Under the pieces are notes generated by a model, which saw nothing but the letters and a program-made list of their open reading frames with translations, was not told the DNA's origin and did no database searches. From contig JAGACE010000022.1 of assembly GCA_017614275.1 (NCBI GenBank), forward strand, positions 1 to 5,540: a stretch of DNA of 5,540 bases, in the 5' to 3' direction. The position numbers were made by a program, and so were the translations under genes. Positions 1-4,599 of this stretch are shown here, piece after piece. The DNA comes from Clostridia bacterium (GTDB lineage: Bacteria; Bacillota; Clostridia; Oscillospirales; Acutalibacteraceae). Within the stretch, counting starts at the first letter, position 1. Every line of letters starts with the position of its first letter.

Positions 1-90
1 GGATCCGCGTCCGCGGTCATTCCTGCCGCGTCCGCCGCGATCGTTGCGGCCTCTGCCACGGTCGTTCCGGCCGCGGCCTTTGTCGTTTCT
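1..90 (-). repeat. RND/RG repeat tail coding repeat in jag
   Basis: Codons 292-320 of jag encode four successive units: RNDKGRG, RNDRGRG, RNDRGGRG and RNDRGRG. The underlying DNA is a degenerate tandem repeat of about 21-24 bp. Arg-Gly-rich tails often bind RNA nonspecifically or are disordered, so this probably extends the RNA-binding surface of KhpB; that role is inferred. The array reaches the window edge, so the copy number is unknown. Confidence 0.85.
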
Positions 91-963
91 GGGCTGCAGC
101 GGCTCGACGCCTTCGGCCAGCGCGATGACGACACGGCGGTCGCTCTCGGAGCCAACGGAGTAGGACTGCAGGCCTTCCATCTCGGCGATGGTGGTGTGGA
201 TGATGCGGCGCTCGGCCGGATTCATCGGGTTGAGGGTCATGTTGCGGCCGTACTTGCGGACACGGCGCCCGTTCTTCTTGGCGATGTCCTTCAGGGTCCG
301 CTCTCTCTTCTCGCGGTAGTCGCCGACGTTGATGGAGATGCGGGCGGCCTTGCCGTCTTCCTTGCCGCGATTGGCAGCCAGGCGGGTCAGGTACTGGATG
401 GAATCCAGGGTCTCTCCGCGGCGGCCGATGAGCAGGGAATAGTTGTCTTCGCTGGATACTTCAAAGAAGTATTCCTTGCCGGACCGGGTGACGTCGATGT
501 CATAGTTCTCGATGCCAAGGCCCTCGATGACCGTTTTCAGGTACGCATAAGCCTTTTTGACGGCTTCCGGAGCTTCCTCCATGGAAACGGCTTCCCGGGG
601 CTCGGCGGCCTTTGCAGGCGCTTTCCCGGCCTTTTTGGGCGATGCGTCCTTCTTGCTGTCCGCGGCGTTTTTCTGAGCCGCGTCCTTTTTCTTCGAAGCA
701 GACTTGCCGGCCTTCTGCTGGTCCTGCTGCTTCTTCGCGCCGGCGCTCTTCTTGACGGGGGCTACCTTCTTGCGCTCTTCCTTTGCCTCATAGAAGGCGC
801 GGACTTCTGCCAGTTTTCCGCCGAACAGACCGAATTTCTTCTTTTCGGGGAAGGTGATGACCTCAAACTGGACGTCTGCGTCTTCAGGGGCACCAAGAGC
901 GGCAATCGCAGCCTGCTGCGCTTCCTCGATGGTCGCGCCGGTCGCTTTTGCGTCTTTTACCAT
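1..963 (-). CDS. jag: Jag/KhpB (SpoIIIJ-associated) RNA-binding protein, C-terminus cut by window edge
   Basis: This is a Jag/KhpB protein. In Gram-positive bacteria these are cytoplasmic KH-R3H RNA-binding proteins linked to cell-shape control and, in spore formers, to SpoIIIJ/YidC. The ATG at 963-961 follows a strong GGAGGT site (971-976) at 7 nt spacing. I read 321 codons with no stop before base 1. Residues 1-60 match the Jag_N domain (start MVKDAKATGATIEEA, then KKFGLFGG at about 42-49). Residues 62-125 are a Lys/Ala-rich low-complexity linker. A KH domain follows at about 135-210, with its GxxG-type loop in LIGRRGETLDSIQYL (177-191). An R3H domain follows (NPMNPAERRIIH, 245-256). After about residue 291 the protein becomes an RND/RG repeat tail that runs off the window, so the total length is unknown. 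It lies downstream of yidC, its usual neighbour, but a terminator-like hairpin sits between them. Identity is secure; function in this organism is inferred. Confidence 0.93.
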   Translation of the reverse strand, partial: MVKDAKATGATIEEAQQAAIAALGAPEDADVQFEVITFPEKKKFGLFGGKLAEVRAFYEAKEERKKVAPVKKSAGAKKQQDQQKAGKSASKKKDAAQKNAADSKKDASPKKAGKAPAKAAEPREAVSMEEAPEAVKKAYAYLKTVIEGLGIENYDIDVTRSGKEYFFEVSSEDNYSLLIGRRGETLDSIQYLTRLAANRGKEDGKAARISINVGDYREKRERTLKDIAKKNGRRVRKYGRNMTLNPMNPAERRIIHTTIAEMEGLQSYSVGSESDRRVVIALAEGVEPLQPRNDKGRGRNDRGRGRNDRGGRGRNDRGRGS

Positions 964-992
964 GTTTTTTACCTCCAATGCATGGCTTGCAT

Positions 993-1049
993 AAAAAAGC
1001 CGCCGCGTAATAAGAGAAGAAAGAAGTAGGAAAGCGGCGGCTGCTTTTT
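993..1049 (-). terminator. Terminator-like hairpin between yidC and jag
   Basis: A perfect 9-bp G+C-rich inverted repeat pairs AGCCGCCGC (998-1006) with GCGGCGGCT (1034-1042). On the minus strand the stem runs directly into six Ts (complement of 993-998), as in an intrinsic terminator at the end of the rpmH-rnpA-yidD-yidC transcript. The loop is long (27 nt, 1007-1033) and almost purely pyrimidine on the minus strand. Reading the plus strand, the stem is followed by GC and five Ts (1045-1049), so some termination could also occur in that direction. It lies 6 nt past the yidC stop and 17 nt before the jag ribosome binding site, so it may act as a partial terminator that lowers jag expression. 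Confidence 0.7.
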
Positions 1050-1054
1050 CACTT

Positions 1055-2011
1055 TTACAGGTCAGCGCCCTGCTTGACCACAAGCTCTTTGGAGCGGCGG
1101 ACGTTCGTCTCGTCGACCAGCACCTCGGCAATGACCTTGTCCGGGGTGTACAGCTTGTCCAGCAGGATCATCTGGAAGAAACTGAGCAGCGAGTTGACCG
1201 CCCAGTAGATACCGATACCGACCGGGAAGCTCCAGGACAGCCACAGGGACATGAAGGGCATGAACAGCATCATGCAGCCCATGGTCATCATGTTCGAGGT
1301 GTCGGAGTTCATGCGGCGGGCGCGGATGAGGGAATAGATGGATGTCAGCATGGCGGCCGCGAAGGCGATCGCCGGGATGGCGAGGACGGCCTTCTGGTCG
1401 TGCCAGACCTGGCCGGGGATGTCGCCGAAGCTGAAGGGGCCGGCGCGGAAGTGCGCGGCAAAGTCGGTCAGGACGTTGTAGGCGGAGTCGGGGAACTTGT
1501 CTCCGAGGTCGGCCTTCAGTTCGTCCAGGTGGTTCAGGATGGGGATCTCCATCCAGCGGGAAGTTCGGGAACTGGTCACGTACTTTTCGACCCCGGCGGA
1601 CAGGGTGTCCACCAGTCCGTCTCCGTAACGGTTCAGACGGAGGATGTAGGTCAGCGGCATGTAGATGGCGCCGTACAGACCCATGATGACGGGCATCTGG
1701 ATGAGAAGGGCGCCGCAGCCGGTGGACATGGAGCCGAAGCCTTCCTTGGCGTAGAAGTCCTGGATGGCCTGCTGCTGTTCGTTCTGATCGGTGTATTTGG
1801 CCTTGATCTTGTTGATCCGGGCCTGCATCCGCTTGGTCTTCGCCTGGCTCTTCTGCTGCTTGATACTGGTCGGCAGGAGAACGAGCTTCACCAGGACGGC
1901 GAGGACGATGACGGCCATCAGGTAGTTCTTGTTGAAGACGCTGTAGAGAAGCCAGATGAGCCATCCGAACGGATACGAGAAAACATTATAGATCAGCTTG
2001 TAAAAACCCAT
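1055..2011 (-). CDS. yidC: YidC/Oxa1-family membrane protein insertase
   Basis: YidC inserts and folds proteins in the cytoplasmic membrane, alone or with SecYEG. This 318-aa protein has the short Gram-positive form: a hydrophobic N-terminal stretch (about 10-50), a charged cytoplasmic hairpin (about 51-90, KQQKSQAKTKRMQARINK), and the signature segment STGCGALLIQMPVIMGLY (96-113). A long external loop covers about 125-205, and hydrophobic segments follow at about 209-230 and 241-284, including FPVGIGIYW (262-270). There is no evident lipobox Cys near the N-terminus, unlike Bacillus SpoIIIJ. Lys42 lies where the first core membrane segment normally carries the groove arginine. The ATG at 2011-2009 follows TTCTCCT on the plus strand (AGGAGAA on the coding strand, 2018-2024), which overlaps the yidD stop codon. 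That overlap suggests translational coupling. It ends in TAA and is followed by a terminator-like hairpin. The family call is secure. Confidence 0.96.
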   Translation of the reverse strand: MGFYKLIYNVFSYPFGWLIWLLYSVFNKNYLMAVIVLAVLVKLVLLPTSIKQQKSQAKTKRMQARINKIKAKYTDQNEQQQAIQDFYAKEGFGSMSTGCGALLIQMPVIMGLYGAIYMPLTYILRLNRYGDGLVDTLSAGVEKYVTSSRTSRWMEIPILNHLDELKADLGDKFPDSAYNVLTDFAAHFRAGPFSFGDIPGQVWHDQKAVLAIPAIAFAAAMLTSIYSLIRARRMNSDTSNMMTMGCMMLFMPFMSLWLSWSFPVGIGIYWAVNSLLSFFQMILLDKLYTPDKVIAEVLVDETNVRRSKELVVKQGADL

Positions 2012-2022
2012 AGTCTTTTCTC

Positions 2023-2262
2023 CTAGTAGTACTCTTTTTCTTCGGGGACCGGGTCGTAGCCGCCGGATGTCAGCGGGCTGCAGCGGATGATGCGCCAGGT
2101 GGTCAGCGCGGTCCCCTTGACCGCTCCGAAACGTTCGATGGCTTCATAGCCGTACTGGGAGCAGGTCGGATAGAATTTGCAGGTGGCGGGGGTGTGGGTG
2201 GAAATATGCTGCTGATAGAACCGGATGCCGGACTTCAGCACATCTTTGGGCATGGTGCTCAC
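2023..2262 (-). CDS. yidD: YidD, membrane protein insertion efficiency factor
   Basis: YidD is a small, inner-membrane-associated protein that aids YidC-dependent insertion; its mechanism is not settled. The 79-aa product carries the full family signature: FYQQHIS, then [19 protein letters not shown] (28-46), then [14 protein letters not shown] (60-73), with the conserved Cys28, Cys34 and Cys61. Length is normal for the family. The start is uncertain. The frame opens with GTG at 2262-2260, preceded at about 10 nt by a weak GAGA inside the end of rnpA. An ATG three codons later (2253-2251) fits the usual family N-terminus better but has no clear ribosome binding site. The rnpA stop lies 7 nt upstream, so coupling is likely. 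It ends with TAG at 2025-2023, 11 nt before yidC. Its natural end at TAG is useful evidence that this genome reads TAG as stop. Confidence 0.93.
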   Translation of the reverse strand: MSTMPKDVLKSGIRFYQQHISTHTPATCKFYPTCSQYGYEAIERFGAVKGTALTTWRIIRCSPLTSGGYDPVPEEKEYY

Positions 2263-2269
2263 GGGCGAT

Positions 2270-2629
2270 TCATCTCTTTTCCTTCACACCGTTTTTGGGG
2301 AGGATGTTCCCCTTGCGTAAATGGCGGACCATGATCTTTTCCAGATCATAGCTTTTGCGATAGCGGGTCCTGCCCCGGGCGACGAACACGATGTCGTACC
2401 CCTGCAGGCAGTCCTCATACTCCCGGTAGACGTTCCGGAACGCCGCGCGGATGAGCCTCCTGGACTTGTTCCGCTCCACCGCGTTCCCGATCTTCTTGCT
2501 GGTGGTGATACCGATACGACAAATTCCCGCACGGTTCTTCATGAAATAAGTAACCAGTGCAGGATCGGCGTATGAGGTCCCTCTCGCATAGAGACGTCGG
2601 AAGTCTGTATTACGCTTTAAAGTAGTCAT
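2270..2629 (-). CDS. rnpA: Ribonuclease P protein component
   Basis: RnpA is the protein cofactor of RNase P, which removes 5' leaders from pre-tRNAs; it helps the catalytic RNA bind substrate. From the ATG at 2629-2627 the protein is 119 aa, the usual size. It shows the N-terminal [15 protein letters not shown] motif and the conserved basic box [17 protein letters not shown] (45-61), which corresponds to the family's RNR motif, then the [12 protein letters not shown] strand (78-89) and a basic C-terminus. An in-frame TTG at 2641-2639 would add four residues. Neither start has a recognisable Shine-Dalgarno sequence, so translation probably depends on ribosomes finishing rpmH, whose stop is 15 nt upstream of the ATG (3 nt upstream of the TTG). 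The TGA stop at 2272-2270 precedes yidD by 7 nt. The rpmH-rnpA pairing is highly conserved in bacteria and supports the call. The exact start is the main doubt. Confidence 0.94.
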   Translation of the reverse strand: MTTLKRNTDFRRLYARGTSYADPALVTYFMKNRAGICRIGITTSKKIGNAVERNKSRRLIRAAFRNVYREYEDCLQGYDIVFVARGRTRYRKSYDLEKIMVRHLRKGNILPKNGVKEKR

Positions 2630-2644
2630 TCGTGGAGTCAAGCG

Positions 2645-2779
2645 TTACGCGGACAGTTTTTTTCTGCCCTTGGCTCTGCGACGGGCAAGGACCTTGCGGC
2701 CGTTGCGGTCGGACATTCTTTTCCGGAAGCCATGTTCCTTGGCTCTGTGCCGCTTCTTCGGCTGGTAAGTTCTTTTCAC
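2645..2779 (-). CDS. rpmH: Large ribosomal subunit protein L34 (bL34)
   Basis: This 44-aa basic protein starts [18 protein letters not shown], continues with [19 protein letters not shown], and ends KKLSA. That is the complete, textbook L34 sequence and length. L34 is a small rRNA-binding protein of the 50S subunit. It starts with GTG (2779-2777), fixed by the strong GGAGGG site on the coding strand (2786-2791) at 6 nt spacing and by the family N-terminus. It ends with TAA at 2647-2645. It is the first gene of the leftward operon and lies about 33 nt downstream of the start point predicted from the near-consensus promoter at 2819-2848. As usual at this locus it is divergent from dnaA. Nothing in the protein looks odd. 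Confidence 0.97.
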   Translation of the reverse strand: MKRTYQPKKRHRAKEHGFRKRMSDRNGRKVLARRRAKGRKKLSA

Positions 2780-2818
2780 GGTTATCCCTCCGTTCCTTAC
2801 TTGGACTTGCAGGGAGTA

Positions 2819-2848
2819 ATTATATAATAAATATTAATAAAAAGTCAA
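2819..2848 (-). promoter_or_regulatory. Housekeeping-sigma promoter of the rpmH operon
   Basis: On the minus strand, TTGACT (2848-2843) and TATAAT (2824-2819) are separated by 18 bp. These match the sigma-A -35 element at 5 of 6 bases and the -10 element at 6 of 6. The spacer is entirely A/T. The predicted start near 2812 gives a leader of roughly 33 nt carrying the rpmH ribosome binding site. Strength and start point are inferred from the sequence only. Confidence 0.85.
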
Positions 2849-2869
2849 TCACAAGATGTAGTGGTCGGA

Positions 2870-2883
2870 TATTCCGCGGAATA
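2870..2883. promoter_or_regulatory. 14-bp perfect palindrome between the divergent promoters
   Basis: TATTCCGCGGAATA is a perfect 14-bp palindrome. Its centre (2876-2877) lies almost midway between the -35 elements of the rpmH promoter (2843-2848) and the proposed dnaA promoter (2908-2913). A dimeric regulator or a DNA-structural role is possible. I do not recognise it as a known operator, and it is not a DnaA box. Confidence 0.5.
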
Positions 2884-2907
2884 CCATGTCAAAAAGGCGG
2901 AAATCGG

Positions 2908-2936
2908 TTGTAAATGACCCCCTTATATGATAGAAT
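2908..2936 (+). promoter_or_regulatory. Candidate extended -10 promoter of dnaA
   Basis: TTGTAA (2908-2913) is followed after 17 bp by TAGAAT (2931-2936). A TG one base upstream of the -10 (2928-2929) makes an extended -10 element, TGATAGAAT. The -35 matches the sigma-A consensus at 4 of 6 bases and the -10 at 5 of 6. The predicted start near 2943 leaves a leader of about 75 nt before dnaA, containing two inverted repeats. An overlapping TATGAT (2926-2931) is a weaker alternative -10. Confidence 0.6.
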
Positions 2937-2951
2937 TAAACAGTTAATAAT

Positions 2952-2967
2952 TTGCTCAGATGAGCAA
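2952..2967. promoter_or_regulatory. Inverted repeat in the dnaA leader (dyad 1)
   Basis: TTGCTCA and TGAGCAA form a perfect 7-bp inverted repeat around a 2-bp spacer (GA). It lies just downstream of the predicted dnaA transcription start, where a bound dimeric repressor could block transcription. The 2-nt spacer is too short for a good RNA hairpin without opening the inner pairs, so a protein site seems more likely. The role is inferred. Confidence 0.45.
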
Positions 2968-2980
2968 CATATTTATATGT
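2967..2980. promoter_or_regulatory. Inverted repeat in the dnaA leader (dyad 2)
   Basis: ACATAT and ATATGT form a perfect 6-bp inverted repeat around TT, and share base 2967 with the dyad before it. It is purely A/T apart from one C and one G, so chance is a real possibility in this AT-rich leader. It could instead be part of an unwinding region. Confidence 0.3.
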
Positions 2981-3019
2981 ATTTTTATATAAGTTGTAAT
3001 TAGGGGGAAGTAAGACCTT

Positions 3020-4315
3020 ATGGATTCCTACAACGACATCTGGGAACTGGTCCGGAAATACTGCCGCGATCACGTTTCGGAAACCATCTATACCTTGTGG
3101 CTCGAGCCCCTTCAGCTGGTCTCCTTCGAAGATGACAAAGTCATCCTCTCGGCCTCGGAATTCAAAGCGAACATCATCCGCAGCAAGTTCCACCAGCTCC
3201 TGAACGACGCCTTCGAACAGTACATGGGCTTCCCCGTTACCGTGGAGATCCGTTCGGAGGGGAAGGAGAGCGGTCCGGCGGAGCCGGCGCCCGCGGTCTC
3301 TTCGAAGCCGAAGTCCGACCACCCCATGGTCAATGAAGAGCTCACCTTCGACACCTTCGTCGTCGGTTCGTCCAACACCTTTGCCCACGCCGCGGCCCTG
3401 GCGGTCGCCAACGCGCCCGGCGAGGCCTACAACCCGCTGTTCATCTACGGCAACTCCGGTCTGGGCAAAACGCATCTGCTCTACGCCATCTGCGAGAAGA
3501 TCGCGGCGAACGATCCGGACGTCAAGATCCTCTACACCCGCGGCGAAGACTTCACGAACGAGCTCATCAAGAGCATCCAGAACCAGACGACGGACGCGTT
3601 CCACGACAAATACCGCACCGTCGACGTCCTTTTGGTGGACGACGTCCAGTTCATCGCCGGCAAAGACCGTACCCAGGAAGAGTTCTTCCACACGTTCAAC
3701 GCCCTTGTCCAGGACAACAAACAAATCGTCCTGACCAGCGACCGGCCTCCGAAGGAGATCGCGAATCTGGAAGACCGCATCCGCACCCGGTTCGAGTGGG
3801 GGCTGCTGGCCGACATCCAGCCGCCGGACATCGAGACCCGCATGGCCATCATCAAGCGCAAGGCGGATCACTATGACCTGGAACTGCCGGATGAAGTGGT
3901 GCTGTACATCGCCGACCACATCAAAAACAATGTGCGGCAGCTGGAGGGCACCGTCAAGAAGCTCCACGCATACTACGACATCAACAACCAGAAGCCGACT
4001 GTCCAGAACGCCACGAAGGCCATCAAGGACATCCAGAACGACGCCCAGCCCGTCCCGGTCACCATCGACAACATCTTAAATGAAGTTGCCCGGACCTACG
4101 GCACCACGGTGGAGAACATCACCTCTGAGAAGCGCAACTCGAACATCACGAAAGCGCGCCAGGCGGCCATGTACATCGTCCGGGAGATCACGGGGCTGTC
4201 CCACGAGAAGATCGGCGAAGCCTTCGGCGGCAAACACCACTCCACGGTCATCTACAACATCGACCAGGCGGAAAAAAGTATGGAAAAAGATCCGTCGGTA
4301 CGCGCCACCATCTAG
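3020..4315 (+). CDS. dnaA: Chromosomal replication initiator protein DnaA
   Basis: DnaA is the AAA+ ATPase that binds 9-mer boxes at oriC, opens the duplex and recruits the helicase. From the ATG at 3020, preceded by AGGGGGAAG (3002-3010), the protein is 431 aa. Domain I spans about 1-78 (start MDSYNDIWELVRKYC), and a short Pro/Lys/Ser linker spans about 79-105. The AAA+ domain follows, with Walker A GNSGLGKT (144-151), Walker B LLVDDVQF (204-211), sensor 1 IVLTSDRPP (236-244), box VII DRIRTRFEWGL (252-262) and sensor 2 RQLEG (306-310). DNA-binding domain IV covers about 345-431, with the signature REITGLSHEKIGEAFGGKHH and then STV (388-410). It ends at TAG (4313-4315) right after RATI, slightly short of the usual final helix; 13 further in-frame codons follow. 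It lies at the head of the rightward dnaA-dnaN pair. Identity is certain; the true C-terminus is not. Confidence 0.98.
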   Translation: MDSYNDIWELVRKYCRDHVSETIYTLWLEPLQLVSFEDDKVILSASEFKANIIRSKFHQLLNDAFEQYMGFPVTVEIRSEGKESGPAEPAPAVSSKPKSDHPMVNEELTFDTFVVGSSNTFAHAAALAVANAPGEAYNPLFIYGNSGLGKTHLLYAICEKIAANDPDVKILYTRGEDFTNELIKSIQNQTTDAFHDKYRTVDVLLVDDVQFIAGKDRTQEEFFHTFNALVQDNKQIVLTSDRPPKEIANLEDRIRTRFEWGLLADIQPPDIETRMAIIKRKADHYDLELPDEVVLYIADHIKNNVRQLEGTVKKLHAYYDINNQKPTVQNATKAIKDIQNDAQPVPVTIDNILNEVARTYGTTVENITSEKRNSNITKARQAAMYIVREITGLSHEKIGEAFGGKHHSTVIYNIDQAEKSMEKDPSVRATI

Positions 4316-4357
4316 AGCATCATCAACAACATCAACGAAAACAGCGGGGATTTTTAA
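4316..4357 (+). other. In-frame continuation of dnaA after the TAG codon
   Basis: After the TAG at 4313-4315 the dnaA frame stays open for 13 codons, SIINNINENSGDF, and then stops at TAA (4355-4357). Read as RATI-x-SIINNI, it resembles the last helix typical of DnaA proteins (compare the Bacillus ending HVKEIKEQLK). A single change from GAG to TAG would explain this. It may be a real truncation, a readthrough extension or a sequencing error. Confidence 0.55.
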
Positions 4358-4362
4358 CGGTT

Positions 4363-4560
4363 TTGTCCGCAATCCACACCGCAGGTTTCCACAATTTCCG
4401 AAACCCGCCCCGCAGCGCTCCGAAACTCCGCAAAAACATCCATACCGGATCGGAGCCGTGTGTGGAGCGTGAAAACATAAATCGCACGTTGTGAAACACC
4501 GTTTTCCGACCTTTCCGAGGTCTCTACTACTAAGACTAGGAAATATGGTTTTTATCCATA
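4363..4560 (+). other. oriC: Probable oriC region (DnaA-box-like motifs in the dnaA-dnaN spacer)
   Basis: Against the DnaA-box consensus TTATCCACA the spacer holds TTATCCATA (4552-4560, 8 of 9), CAATCCACA (4370-4378, 7 of 9), GTTTCCACA (4385-4393, 7 of 9), TTGTCCGCA (4363-4371, 7 of 9) and, on the minus strand, CGCTCCACA (4461-4469, 6 of 9). The conserved TCCACA core occurs three times. Together with its position between dnaA and dnaN, and a DnaA-trio-like run at 4524-4539, this supports origin function. No box is a perfect match, so the call rests on clustering and context. Spacer 4358-4599 holds no gene and no convincing separate dnaN promoter, so dnaN is probably cotranscribed with dnaA. 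Confidence 0.65.
4524..4539 (+). other. DnaA-trio-like element
   Basis: CTACTACTAAGACTAG reads on the complementary strand, 3' to 5', as GAT-GAT-GAT-TCT-GAT. That gives three consecutive perfect DnaA-trios, one mismatch and a fourth trio. In Bacillus subtilis oriC a very similar run (CTACTATTACTTCTACTA) lies between the DnaA boxes and the AT-rich unwinding site, on the same strand relative to dnaA and dnaN. Here AT-rich sequence follows (4541-4585), as expected, but no strong box lies immediately before it. Confidence 0.55.
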
Positions 4561-4599
4561 GAAAAACAGACTGTAAATCATTCCAGGAGGAACTCGCAT

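Noticed and set aside
1..6. GGATCC at the first base
   Set aside because: A BamHI site at the left edge may mark a cloning boundary, but it is equally a chance choice of window and has no biological meaning here.
969..992. Seven-codon minus-strand mini-ORF (MQAMHWR) ending inside the jag leader
   Set aside because: It begins right after the hairpin T-tract with no ribosome binding site and overlaps the jag Shine-Dalgarno. A leader peptide is possible but unsupported.
196..1029. Long plus-strand open frame opposite jag
   Set aside because: It is antisense to a clear KH-R3H gene with a good ribosome binding site. The predicted protein resembles no family and reflects G+C-rich codon bias.
2782..2790. 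TTATCCCTC as a DnaA box
   Set aside because: Only 6 of 9 bases match, the conserved ACA end is lost, and it coincides with the complement of the rpmH ribosome binding site.
2936..3967. 343-codon minus-strand open frame opposite dnaA
   Set aside because: It overlaps dnaA, whose motifs are all intact. The antisense protein has low-complexity Val/Asp/Arg composition typical of a shadow frame.
4313..4315. TAG read as a sense codon throughout this genome
   Set aside because: yidD ends at TAG at its normal family length, with the yidC ribosome binding site overlapping that stop, so TAG works as stop in this organism.
4344..4370. GCGG/CCGC hairpin after dnaA as a terminator
   Set aside because: Only four pairs are formed around a 19-nt loop and no T-tract follows.
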